A stretch of DNA of 22,885 bases, taken from the IMG/VR virus record IMGVR_UViG_3300020408_000041, positions 1 to 22,885 of that record; one strand, written 5' to 3'. A program made the translations under genes and the position numbers. Shown here piece by piece: positions 16,101-21,900 of the stretch; within the stretch, counting starts at the first letter, position 1, and each line of letters starts with the position of its first letter. Origin of the DNA: a virus. A model generated the notes under the pieces. The model did not search any database. It saw nothing but the letters and a program-made list of their open reading frames with translations, and was not told where the DNA came from.

Positions 16101-18928
16101 TAAATATAATCTTGCCCTTCGATTAAACATTGATCATTTACATAAACACCTACTGCTTCATTACCTAGTTCTCTTAAATTAAAGTTTTTACTCATACTCC
16201 AGTAACCTTGGTCTGGATCTACAACTGTGTGTTCTACAAGGTTATAAGTTCCGTGGCCTATCATATCTGAAAAATAGTAAGCCATGTCATTTGTTTTGTT
16301 TTTGTTTAATTCCTTTATGACTTTTTCAAAATGAACATTTAGTTGTCCATCAAAACCTAAAGTTTCAATAGTTTGAATAAACATTCTTTTAAACTTTGCA
16401 TATTCTCTACGAGAATATTTTAATGCTTTTATAATATTTGCTTTATCGTCTGTAATATGATATAAACTTAAATTTATTAAACCTGTATGCTGTACAAACT
16501 TATTACCATAAGGTGTTATGTTTCCTAAATCTCTTAGATTACTTGTACCAGGAAATTTTCCAATCCATTCATCGTGATTTGTAGTAATACTCTGCACGTG
16601 ATCATTAACTTCACCTAATGTAAATGAACTTATGTTTTCATTAGTTGGATTTCTTTCTAAGTTAATAGGAAATTCATAGTGCCCATTAGCATTTTTCCTT
16701 GTAGCACTTCTTGTTTTAATTACAAGTATATCTCCTTTTTTCAAAGGATTAATAAAATTAACAAAAGCAATACCATTTAATCTTAAAATTGTAAAGTCAA
16801 CTAGATCTTTTTGATGTACATCATTAACATATACTCTATACCAAAGGTCATTTAAGTCTCCGCTTCTATCATATACATCGATAGCAAAATCATTTGTTTG
16901 GGTATCAACAATATACTGCCTTGCAACTAATTGCTCACTAGGAACATAACCTTTTTCCCAAGGACCTACATAATCAAATGTAGTTCTATCTTTGTACTTT
17001 CTTAAAAGTCCTACGTCTGTACTTGCTGTCATAACATCGGTACCGCTTTGATACTGATATGTTTCGCTAGATATGTTGAAATCAAATACAATATCACCTG
17101 TATTTTCTAATGCTCTATAGGTTAAAGGAAATCCTAATTCAACATCATTTGCACCAGTACCTTTTCTATAACTGAAAAGTTTACTACCTTCAAATGTAGT
17201 GCTTGGATAATATGTTGTATTTGAAAAACTATAACCGCTTGAATCATATAGATCAAACATTGGTGTTTGGTTAATTGCCGTCTTAGGTTGACAAGATTTC
17301 CATGTAGTGCCGTTATACCACCATAAGTTACCTTGTTCTGTAAGACCTTTTCTAACCATTACAACTTCATTTTCTAATGGAGTAGTATCTGCTTCTTCAA
17401 CTAAACTAATTTGTCTTACGTTGTTATGTGTAATAAAGTTTACTTTATAAATTTTACCAGCAACCATGCTGTCTGTGTCTGCGGCAAAAAGAACTCTCAT
17501 ACCATGTACAACTTCAATGCCATCAATGTTATAGCCTATGGATCCTTCAACAGTTGACATAGCGTCTTTTGTAAATGTATCAATTAAATCAATATCTGCT
17601 TTTGCAACTGTACCGTAGTTGTAAAGTTTAATGTCAGCATCAAATTCTATAATAGGACGTTTGGCTCTACTTGCTTGATCAATCTCAGCAGTAATACCAT
17701 TAATAGATGCAGTAGTCTCAATTACATCTTTATGGAACCATCTGTTATATCTTGACCAACTGTTTAAGTTTTTACTTGCCTTGTTAATACAAATATAATC
17801 TTTTGCTTCTGCATAACTGTTTGCATTACTAAAAGGAAATCTATCAAAGTTTTCGCTATCAAACAAAACAGGTTTGTCAGTAGCATAAGATCCAGGTATT
17901 TGTAACTGGTTAGTATCTATAAGTGTAATCTCTTCTCCTACACCTTCTACATACCATTCACCTTTGCTATACTTTTCAGGTGTTACAGTTCCTTGAAAAT
18001 ATACTTTCATACCGTTGGACAATTTTTGCCCGTTGGACATAGTATAATTTTGTTTACCTATAATTTCTGCTTCTACATCTATTTCACTATTTTCTACAAC
18101 GTCATATATTTTTATAAGTCCACTTGCATTAATATCATTTCCGTTGACATAATATAATGTATCAGGTGCATTTAAATCAACCTCAAATGTAATTTTTCCT
18201 ACATCAGTTGTACCTGTACTATCATCTAATCCTGTTGTGTATAAAACTTCTGCATCTAAACTACGTGAAGTTCTAAATGTTAAAGGCATACCAGGAGCAT
18301 TTATATCGAATGTATAAGTTTGTCCTCTGTATAATTTTAATGTAGGATTCGATGTTAATCCGTCTGGAGTAAAAAGATAACTTTTGTTATCTATATTATC
18401 TTTAGACGTTACAGTGAATTCGCTTTCAATATCTTTTGCTTGGCCGGCAATACCTATACCAATAGGTCCATTTGGTAACCAATAATATTCTCTAAAGTTT
18501 GTAAACTTATCCCAATTAATTTTAGGTGACCAACTATAATATTCTTGTCTATTAAGAACATCAGCATTTTCAGTAAATCCGCCAAACGCATTTATTTGAT
18601 TTTTGTAATCATTATAGTCTTTGTAAAAATTAACGTTTGCTAATTCATCTTTTACAATTACTGCTGGCTCTAATTGATAATTTGTTCTATCCTCAGAAAC
18701 ATCATCTACGTAGGTATCGCTTTGGCTTCTTGCCTTAGCAATTCTTCTGCCATAGTAGGCACTGATCTTTTCTGCTACACCTGGATTTAATAATTGATCT
18801 AGTGTTGCACTTAAAAACTTTTTATTAGAATCTGTACGAAAGTATCTAGGTAGGTGGTCAGCACTTGATCTTTGTGCATTGTCACCTACTGGTAATGCTG
18901 ATTCGTTTTGGTTTTCATTATAAGCCAT
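4136..18928 (-). CDS. Giant baseplate-associated structural protein (4930 aa, multi-domain), at the gp7 position
   Basis: One uninterrupted frame of 4930 codons (roughly 540 kDa) begins MAYNENQNESALPVGD. Its ATG overlaps the stop of the gp6-like gene by one base (TAATG); the nearest purine-rich stretch, GGGAG, is 12 bases upstream, so coupling with gp6 is likely. Visible parts by residue: 1-190, an aromatic-rich opening with YYWLPNGP; 193-277, cupredoxin-like domain without ligands; 300-1430, unrecognised, with conserved-looking Trp/Tyr-rich stretches; CBM5/12-like segments near 1433-1475, 1693-1738, 2181-2213 and 2781-2826; FG-GAP-like blades near 2088-2178 and 2852-3106; a duplicated module near 2257-2376 and 2472-2605; G-x-G-Y repeat pairs near 3497-3564 and 3862-3927; F-x-G-D-G beta repeats about 3970-4900; an RGTLGTG module near 4722-4805; and the end ARFIRNGEVALPK. 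There is no signal peptide or transmembrane segment. T4 gp7 (about 1030 aa) is the wedge initiator between gp6 and gp8, so a gp7 role for part of this protein is inferred from synteny only. It is probably a fusion of wedge and adhesive parts. Confidence 0.93.
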   Translation of the reverse strand: MAYNENQNESALPVGDNAQRSSADHLPRYFRTDSNKKFLSATLDQLLNPGVAEKISAYYGRRIAKARSQSDTYVDDVSEDRTNYQLEPAVIVKDELANVNFYKDYNDYKNQINAFGGFTENADVLNRQEYYSWSPKINWDKFTNFREYYWLPNGPIGIGIAGQAKDIESEFTVTSKDNIDNKSYLFTPDGLTSNPTLKLYRGQTYTFDINAPGMPLTFRTSRSLDAEVLYTTGLDDSTGTTDVGKITFEVDLNAPDTLYYVNGNDINASGLIKIYDVVENSEIDVEAEIIGKQNYTMSNGQKLSNGMKVYFQGTVTPEKYSKGEWYVEGVGEEITLIDTNQLQIPGSYATDKPVLFDSENFDRFPFSNANSYAEAKDYICINKASKNLNSWSRYNRWFHKDVIETTASINGITAEIDQASRAKRPIIEFDADIKLYNYGTVAKADIDLIDTFTKDAMSTVEGSIGYNIDGIEVVHGMRVLFAADTDSMVAGKIYKVNFITHNNVRQISLVEEADTTPLENEVVMVRKGLTEQGNLWWYNGTTWKSCQPKTAINQTPMFDLYDSSGYSFSNTTYYPSTTFEGSKLFSYRKGTGANDVELGFPLTYRALENTGDIVFDFNISSETYQYQSGTDVMTASTDVGLLRKYKDRTTFDYVGPWEKGYVPSEQLVARQYIVDTQTNDFAIDVYDRSGDLNDLWYRVYVNDVHQKDLVDFTILRLNGIAFVNFINPLKKGDILVIKTRSATRKNANGHYEFPINLERNPTNENISSFTLGEVNDHVQSITTNHDEWIGKFPGTSNLRDLGNITPYGNKFVQHTGLINLSLYHITDDKANIIKALKYSRREYAKFKRMFIQTIETLGFDGQLNVHFEKVIKELNKNKTNDMAYYFSDMIGHGTYNLVEHTVVDPDQGYWSMSKNFNLRELGNEAVGVYVNDQCLIEGQDYIYETGFESFVKITKKLVAGDKIKIYEYNSTEGSYIPPTPTKLGLYPKFVPTKFTDNSYVTPVDVIQGHDGSIFKAYGDYRDDLILELEKRIYNNIKVQYDKNLVNIHELLSGEFRSTGIMGWALDKAMISDFVDWLRVIGNPDYTDHDFYDRSNSFTFNYASTLTPNGNKSRGYWRAVYKDAYDTDRPHTHPWEMLGFSIKPTWWETVYGSAPYTSENKILWKDLEQGKIAEPGKPVQYVANYKRPGLTTHIPVDDGGNLLSPLDSNYAKQFTSINTNASFRFGDQSPTETAWRRSSEYPFSLIVGWLLTQPSKIMGLGWDRSRVIRNAAGLVVYKDTSKSMRPADIVYPNTILNETRIYTAGLVNYIHEYMASKNLGVYEKYKTDFKGVINQLGFKIGGFTAKNKFKLILDSRTPFNEGNVFVPEENYDIFLNTSSTTQLLSYSGVIIEKKAEGFVLRGYDNSNPYFNYYTPTRFANDPVINIGGVSESFVDWSANKFYAVGQIVSFGKDYYTTKIAHESTADFVVDNFQKLPELPTVGGRNAVFSKNFNIGINQEPEELLYGTTLRTIQEVVDFLLGYGEYLKTQGFVFENFNPDINLVENWSTSAKEFMFWTTQGWKADSVITVSPGANKLVLEKEYNVADDLFNGYYDYSLFKADGKKLLPEFAKVFRSNENKIVLTTKNTADGIFAIKVPLVQKEHVCIIDNTTVFKDVVYDTGPGYRQERVKVLGYRSDAWNGGFNIPGFIYDEANTNTWEAYKDYAIGDTVKYKEFFYVAKVKIPGTNVFNNEEWEKLERRPQSGLIANLDYKANQFGDFYDLDTDNFDTQQQKIAQHLIGYQKRKYLENIITDDVSQYKFYQGFIQDKGTKNSLTKLFDALSNSETDSLEFFEEWAIRLGQYGSSESFDEVEFTLDESKFRLSPQPIELVATTTGQETDLVYRQRPFEVYLKSKDYDHKPFPTRSTLKYVHTTAGYVNEQDVKTKVAVYNDILTLDLTSINVGDYIWVGQKGLSWDVLKYVRTDSRVLAVAKRDTDVVITLNEQARFDVDEIIGLVDVTGAEKFYKVKSVELKDIICHANGETEEVETANGFITEFRTAKAPDFDNANIILSNQNLKVGETLWVDKDANSNWLVLKNTPQFTSQQIISNVEAGDNAQEFGKVIAADERNTVLCVGAFEGNKVYIFKRYTDTVGYVHIQTIEPPQNLYTGDGSFGKALSISADAEFIVIGAPTASNVKTKFVETYSQASTYAPKDIVSYKEQIWQANYDIEAALGTYTFNSFYTSHDVEHAAYDNATGYPTTVYAIRGNYKFDGATTHVLIRAPRVQYIGSAVSDKIDIQWNQYSQNYPNGTLPFGQTGPALNDFEGTKTITGKIDNILFVDNLLRTPQPGDIISTTTAIGTVERVIVDNVSQGLIYVKDVNGQFDPTGTLIYNSESMGTYEEVSFANPSDTFGGWWVIDGLQSFTTATKEITIPNLVIADYITSAESKTAEVYGNTMDDVYTANQDINNPTRGGRIGNLSYYDTFGMPQLQPYWFVRAPKVVTDNLSVADNFTFKINRLLGGDPATVWDPSAIGLSFDYLDQPHTVYDLWDGFIDITYTNFSAPPASQPFIPQVGETVIEDFTGATGEVAFVQDNLLGARVYIKNMTGTFSYGNNFNATGNLSIVTGLGFNRLSGRIEATDLTTNYLGKMIVVRNNDSTLLQIASPSFRNEVEMQFYKNRTVTGVPRSANIPNPLNKDWTQLYNLPADSEGTASTFTNEGMYFVYNKTGSGEYKFNKGYVNLQRHNNAFLGNQIELCKKDTLYRLFVSSPGDATPTNAGRIHFVKKGFEGTTEYEWDNGQDRNFRGAFDSNEPYYTDEIVIYNGSLFRSLTNQAAGAFANSNWSVLNTGVDYIGYIPNDLNITVTGDQIFNEFDSSSTMVNFAHPFTTSRDGDVIVTVADYTDQYPQIGIYRYNDGHFEFYQTIATPDAVINTFFDQDTTQFDNNNTDFRVQAPDTKFASAISVSDDGDWLAVGAPLDDEKSNDNGKVYLYKNTDNVFTLHQLLYSPDNTVAERFGQALDFAKGTLMVSAQGGDLSSFTTFDSITTTFDNNLTQFKYTNKDSGQVFVYQLVGGSMLYAEKFAYNNPNVERFGEFILARDNHVYVSMPELNVNAEQNFIGTVIDFKRDRLKLPWETLREPISQVDLTKFKGVFIYNKDGTGFNNQLDYIDPVQGKIAGPADEEIRFKVPYDPAIYTTATNGLNVDSENYWGTEHVGRLWWDISKVKWIDNYQGNIIYNTANFNKMFTGSSVDVYEWVETDLTPERWDATADTEEGLVKGISGTSAYGSAAFVTKRLYDNVSGNFYNKYYYWVKNKKVLPQVTFRKTTAFDVAQLIQDPAGQNYKFVAIYGNDRFGLYNCKSLVEGTKKAINFRYWTIDNQSVDLHNEYQLISEGLKTSKPNQDIERKWYDSLIGSDSMNRPVPDPELSEKQKWGVLNRPRQSMFKNRPEALKQTIERINRVLKENLIVDELDFTKLLDKDPQPTLLSRRFDIAVDTIEELGFIGVAKVKQAILTPTFTDGRLTDVTITDPGSGYKTVPTIEFIQIGDGVNAQIEMTLNANGGIATVTIRNPGKEYASTTQITVRTFSALVKSDSTVSNKWSVYEYNKATGAYNRFSTQSYDVSEWWEYADWYAKGYNQFTTVDEVVNESYQLTSLNDSIGDIIKINNVGTGGWLLLEKTSDNVAVDYTTNYTTIGRQNGTIQFKVALYDPKTSNVGFDGLSYDTSFYDNQPTIELRKILEAIRDDIFVEGLEVEYNKLFVASVRYAFSEQANIDWAFKTSFIKAKHNAGDLEQKVTFQNDNLPSYEEFVKETKPYKTKIREYLSNYTKKDDTNSTVTDFDVPPAYDDVSQRIEPGAMKVRDNVIISTGGVTSNYPNKYWADNVGFEITNVNITNSGKGYQDIPVVRFVGGGGTGAKGIAKLGVGGSVVSIEITNTGKGYLSAPLVEIDGSLSTTDGIAAKASAVLGNSKARSVHVRVKFDRVTGTYFVTTLNNNETFTGNNSKTIFDLTYPMDLRSTEFSISVDNIEVLKSDYAVSNIAYNDKSYTRYKGRIEFNNPPANNSSIVVTYKKAIDMLQAQDRINLFYNPVTGQLGKDVAQLLDGIDYGGVEVKSFNFGTGTGWGNEPYYTTSYDSYDNTYDDEVFQLDGSTLSLTLSKALESGVQYNVYYKDSANPAKGFVRLDDPNYDGSTTGVAENPNAVMNPITGDGVQTTFLVDNDKIPTKANDVIIIRKSSSDGSFIPDPDAYDTLLSGGDMAYQNARGINAEEIVIDGDDFVSPTTSHGPEELVPGQLLDSVNIKVYDRTVDGGSVIQNYNYTYEGSYTFKLNSYPASQRDIFVKANGNILDASKWSVNYQTKELTLKDVTLTAGQPVNIITMSTNGENILDSDTFEGDGSTSVFVTSVKWKDNLSFYITKDGETIDAVLAETDASYESKGLTLLRLSVAPEPGTIIQYVIYDSEVKSFASVTTDEFTGDGCTTAFTLGAAPFNKKPLQHNTIVQVGNKILKAGFNEQFTISATREYEVTKWQFAQASIPAETVKVFINNVEQTINQTYRWNRFNNTVELFVDTGQIGDTLDVFIIDHGEFDFGYFDSNNVYVETPTQIHLDTAPTSGEKVRVYTFANHDPLQIERQNYKVKTFTTVTVGTDDYVEYHQLTNGFIKLRDKALDTDYVWLTRNGTLLTPSVEYSVLEDRRTLRVEIDIAADDELEVIHFSNPVAIPKFGYSQFKDMLNRYHFKRLGDVTTYQLAKDLNYFDTNISVTNSDTLPEPNKERSIPGIIFINGERIEYYLKEDGLLRQLRRGTLGTGIATLHKSGTPVLDQSNKQTVPYKDKQLVQNFTADGSTNAVTLDFIPKNVNEFEVYVAGKRLRKNAISVFNPLTDLDSPEGDTTSPAEFSVDGVTSTLTLTDTPAINTKITVIRRIGQRWTDVGTALHLQENDIARFIRNGEVALPK
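4230..7020 (-). repeat. C-terminal series of F-x-G-D-G beta-sandwich-like repeats (giant protein, residues about 3970-4900)
   Basis: At least five related starts are visible: FTGNNSKTIFDLTYP (near 3971), ITGDGVQTTFLVDND (4178), FEGDGSTSVFVTSVK (4366), FTGDGCTTAFTLGAAP (4446) and FTADGSTNAVTLDFIP (4813). Several are followed by a strand such as EFEVYVAGKRL and a closing strand such as NTKITVIRRIG. Related modules occur in fibre and baseplate proteins of T4-like and T7-like phages. They were detected by eye, and further diverged copies near 4120 and 4290 are likely. Confidence 0.6.
4515..4765 (-). other. RGTLGTG module (giant protein, residues about 4722-4805)
   Basis: The order is LAKDLNYFDTNISV, IPGIIFINGERIEYYLKE, LLRQLRRGTLGTGIATLHKS, then GTPVLDQSN. 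This compact unit (I-x-G-E-R-I-x-Y, L-x-R-G-T-x-G-T, H-x-x-G-x-x-V-x-D) looks like a conserved module of marine T4-like virion proteins; this is from memory. Its biochemical role is unknown to me. It lies between two of the F-x-G-D-G repeats. Confidence 0.5.
7148..7343 (-). repeat. G-x-G-Y repeat pair 2 (giant protein, residues about 3862-3927)
   Basis: ITNVNITNSGKGYQDIPVVR, a GGGGTGAKG glycine loop, then VVSIEITNTGKGYLSAPLVE. The two halves are nearly identical in pattern and resemble pair 1, about 300 residues upstream. The Gly-rich loop between the halves is typical of this repeat. Confidence 0.65.
8238..8440 (-). repeat. G-x-G-Y repeat pair 1 (giant protein, residues about 3497-3564)
   Basis: LTDVTITDPGSGYKTVPTIE is followed by ATVTIRNPGKEYASTTQITV. 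Each half is a v-x-v-x-I-x-[dn]-x-G-x-x-Y unit with a following strand; the second half has E in place of the second Gly. The function is unknown; it is probably a beta-rich spacer. Confidence 0.6.
9612..10375 (-). other. FG-GAP-like beta-propeller blades, second part (giant protein, residues about 2852-3106)
   Basis: About four blades: FTTSRDGDVIVTVAD with IGIYRY; FASAISVSDDGDWLAVGAPL with GKVYLYKN; FGQALDFAKGTLMVSAQGG with GQVFVYQL; and FGEFILARDNHVYVSMPE with IGTVIDFKR. The SDDGDWLAVGAP blade is the textbook form. Added to the two blades near residue 2100 this gives about six, close to the seven usual in such propellers. Confidence 0.7.
10453..10587 (-). other. CBM5/12-like segment 4 (giant protein, residues about 2781-2826)
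   Basis: FRGAFDSNEPYYTDEIVIYN is followed by GSLFRSLTNQ and NSNWSVLNTG. It has the G.[FY]D...Y...[DE].V.Y.G...[YF]...N...W..L pattern shared by CBM5/12-like modules in phage fibres. It lies just before the second set of propeller blades. Confidence 0.55.
11113..11513 (-). repeat. Internal duplication copy B (giant protein, residues about 2472-2605)
   Basis: Begins WFVRAPKVVTDNLSVADNFT and ends QVGETVIEDFTGATGEVAFV, ARVYIKNMTGTFSYG, ATGN. The same elements as copy A occur in the same order at similar spacing. The copies have diverged too far to be repeats at the DNA level. Confidence 0.55.
11800..12160 (-). repeat. Internal duplication copy A (giant protein, residues about 2257-2376)
   Basis: Begins VLIRAPRVQYIGSAVSDKID and ends QPGDIISTTTAIGTVERVIV, GLIYVKDVNGQFDPTG, LIYN. 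It aligns by eye with copy B at 11113-11513 over both ends: RAP[RK]V near the start, an x-V-[SA]-D segment, then a Q-[PV]-G-[DE] segment and a [LA]-x-[YV]-[IY]-[VI]-K-[DN] segment near the end. Confidence 0.55.
12290..12388 (-). other. CBM5/12-like segment 3 (giant protein, residues about 2181-2213)
   Basis: ETYSQASTYAPKDIVSYKEQ is followed by IWQANYDIEA. It keeps the Y-x-x-x-D-x-V-x-Y core and an aromatic plus A but lacks a clear final W..L. It falls directly after the second FG-GAP-like blade, where the outer strand of that blade would be expected. Confidence 0.45.
12395..12665 (-). other. FG-GAP-like beta-propeller blades, first part (giant protein, residues about 2088-2178)
   Basis: Two blades are visible: FGKVIAADERNTVLCVGAFE with GNKVYIFKRY, and FGKALSISADAEFIVIGAPT. 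The F-G-x-x-[IL]-x-x-[DS]-x-[DE]-x-x-x-[IL]-x-[VI]-G-A signature followed by a G-x-V-Y-[IV]-[FY] strand is that of FG-GAP repeats. Two blades cannot close a propeller, which points to the second set downstream. Confidence 0.65.
13716..13850 (-). other. CBM5/12-like segment 2 (giant protein, residues about 1693-1738)
   Basis: NTWEAYKDYAIGDTVKYKEF is followed by FYVAKVKIPG and EEWEKLERR. It is the best of the four copies, with W, Y..GD.V.Y, Y.A and a final W..L all present. This pattern is that of CBM5/12 modules, which bind chitin or cellulose through surface aromatics. Confidence 0.6.
14505..14632 (-). other. CBM5/12-like segment 1 (giant protein, residues about 1433-1475)
   Basis: VDWSANKFYAVGQIVSFGKD is followed by YYTTKIAHES and FQKLPEL. 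The W-x4-Y-x-x-G-x-x-V-x-[FY]-x4-Y spacing matches the small carbohydrate-binding modules CBM5/12. The C-terminal Trp usual in the family is replaced by Phe. Confidence 0.5.
18099..18352 (-). other. Cupredoxin-like domain lacking metal ligands (giant protein, residues about 193-277)
   Basis: The segment starts TLKLYRGQTYTFDI, continues with PLTFRTS, a YTTGLDD...TTDVGKITFEV stretch, and ends APDTLYYVNGNDINASGLI. This order (rG-x-tY-x-F-d, then G-x-i-x-F-x-v, then P-x-x-L-Y-Y) is that of a cupredoxin-type beta-sandwich common in marine phage and bacterial proteins. In metal-binding members the last part reads Y-Y-C-x-x-H-x-x-M-x-G; here the Cys, His and Met places hold V, N/D and N, so copper binding is not expected. 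A structural or adhesive role is inferred. Confidence 0.55.
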
Positions 18929-21900
18929 TAGTAACCGCTACTCCCACTACCGCCAGAACCGCTTGATCCTGAACTACTACTGCTTGAACTTGTTGAACTG
19001 CTTGAACTTGTTGAACTGCTTGAACTTGTTGAACTGCTAGTTGAACTGCTTGTAGTTGTTGTAGTGGTTGTAGAGTTATATGATGTGCCACTTACAACAC
19101 CTTGTACAGTTGTTGAACTTGCAGTAACAACATCTCCAGTTGCTTTAATTCTGCTGGCTGTGATTGCGTCAATAACTTCAACGTCATCAACTGTTGCACC
19201 GCTGATGAAAATTTCATCACTTTCTGATTTAATTTCAAACAAACTTCCGAATGCCTGTGCTTCTTGTTTAGGCACAATAACCAAGTTTACAATATCAGGT
19301 GCAACTTGATTCATAATGTAAGTACTCAATTCTGCAAAATGGAATACATCACCAAAGTCCCAATTTTCAAGTGCAAAGAATTCATTGACTGCACTAACAA
19401 CCTGTGCTTTAATATCGTTGTCGTTTACAACTTCATTAGGATTTTTTACAATTTTAAATGTAGCCTGCATATCAGTTTCTGCTTTTGCTCCAAATAGTAT
19501 CTTATACTTAACTGGATGATAAATTACGTCATCACTGATTGATTTTATTTTGCTTATATCTGAACCGTAACTATTAAACAGTTGATCACTGCTTGGTGGT
19601 AAAGGTTTTGCAGATATAACATTGTCTAAATATAATCTAAAGTTTGTATCATAAGTTTTTGTTAATAGGTATACGTCATTAATGTTACTGCTACTTGGAT
19701 CTATTCTTGAATCATCATCAGCAGTATGTACATAATGGAATTTTAATTTGTCTCTACCAACATAAGCACGATAGTCTGTAGTTAATTCTAATAAACCAGC
19801 AGTCTTATTATACTTTTTAAATACTTCTGTTTGTACAATGTACCATATCTTACCATCAGCAAATCCACTCAAAGAGCCAATTGCACTTTCATTTGCAACA
19901 ACACTAATTGTGCCTGCACTATTATCAAAATATTTGTAGTCCTCAATATTATCTGTTGTAATGTATTTTTTAGTAAACACCCATTTTGATGTTGAATTTA
20001 CAGTAGGTGCTACAATTTGATCAAATGTTTGTGGATCATCTACAACCCCGTCATCATCTGTATCATAAAAACCAACTTCTACTTTTTTACTATCAATATA
20101 TCCTTCTGGATCTCTATATTCTTTTGTAACTTGTAAATTATGATCTATATTAAAAGGACTAGTACTGTCTGGTTTCTTATTAATAGATAGTACACTAATT
20201 TTGTCTTTTACAATTTGTCCTGTTCTGTTGTCATAAATTTTGTTTATGCTGTCATAAAAGAATCTAATTTCTTGACCGCTTTCAAACACATAACGTAAAC
20301 CTCTATATTCAATAGTATACTTTTCACCGTCTGTCTCAAATAACAATAACCAAGAACTATCTAACTGTTGATTTGTCACATCACCAGTTTTACCTGTTGA
20401 AAAGTCACCAATTACATCTAGGTTATTTTCTGTAACTAAACGCCATTGCCTGTTTTGGAAGTCATAACGTAAACCAAAAGTTTTGTAACTAAAAATTTGT
20501 TCAATAATTTGTGACTTCACATCATTTACAAGAGATTTTGCAAACTTAGGTCTAATTTCACTTAATATTGCTCCTGTTGGTATTTCATCATTTAACACAA
20601 TAGGTCCTGAACCATCTGTATTATTAGTTCTACCATCGCCATATACACTTATTACTTTACACCATTTGTAATCAACTGCATTGGCGTGATCAGTACTTCC
20701 TGTCATTAGTGTATGACTATTATCTGCCATAAAGTGTTGTCCTGACGGTGCAGTAAATTTAATCAAACTTCCTGTTTCAATAAATCTTAAACCACTGCCT
20801 GTAAATGTTCCAACTTGGTAAGCAGTTTTGTTACTATCTGTAATTGAACCTGTACTCATGTTTGTTGCGTTACTTACTTGATGAAACTCTGAAAGTAAAT
20901 CTGCAACAATAATTTTAGGAAACTTGTCATTGTAAAAATTAATTGTTTCTGTATTAGAAAGTATAGGTGTAATTACATTTTCAATAACACCTTCTACATC
21001 TGTTCTTGTATTAAATGTAAAACTAGTTTTGCGTACTACATCTTCTTTATATACAACACCGTCTGTACCAATTAAACTTGTATTAGAATATTTTCCTGTT
21101 GCATCTAATAAATCATAGTATCGTGAAATACCACTTGATGTTCTGTTAACACTTTTAACTTTAATAATTTCTTGACTTACAGCCAAAGGAGCAACTTGGT
21201 AATCTTCTCCTGTAACCATTCTGTTCTGAGTATAATAAGTTGAAGGTGCATTGTTTCTAATACTTTCGTTAGATTCACTTAAACTTGCATTGTCAATAGT
21301 ATATTTTAAACTAAATGTAATATTTAAATTTTCTTGATTGCCTGCTTTTGTTGTGTAAGGAATTGATGCTGTAATGTTTTGCATATCTGCAGGCACAACA
21401 TTATAACTGTCGTTTGCACTTGTTCTGTAATAAGTTCTAAATGATCCTTGCGGTAAATTTCCAAATGTTCCATCTGAGAAAATTAAATCAACTGCATCAC
21501 CTGTTCGTGTTAAAGCCGCATAAATGTTTCTTTGATCTTTTCTAGTTGAATTGTATACAATATTATTTCCTTCAACTGCATCAACTTTAGTCCATAGTTC
21601 ATCTTCAGCACCAACACTATTAAGTTTGTATAACCAAACATCAGCATTGTTAATATTAGATGCTTCAATTTCAATCTTTTGATTTGTGCTTGGTCTTGTT
21701 ACATTGAATTCGCCTTGATCTAAAATACCTTGTCTAAAGTGTACAAAAAATCCACTGTTACTAGAACCTGCACCTCTACCATCATCTCTATATAAGAATG
21801 CTAAACTATTTCCAGGTAATGGTGCTTCTTCACTAATAATACCATCTGAAACATCAGTTGATACTATTTGAAACTGTAAGTTTCTTCCATCAACATTTTT

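Noticed and set aside
18980-19033. Short direct repeats considered as a CRISPR-like or origin iteron array
   Set aside because: The units abut with no spacers, are 18 bp, and lie in frame inside a Ser/Thr-rich protein tail.
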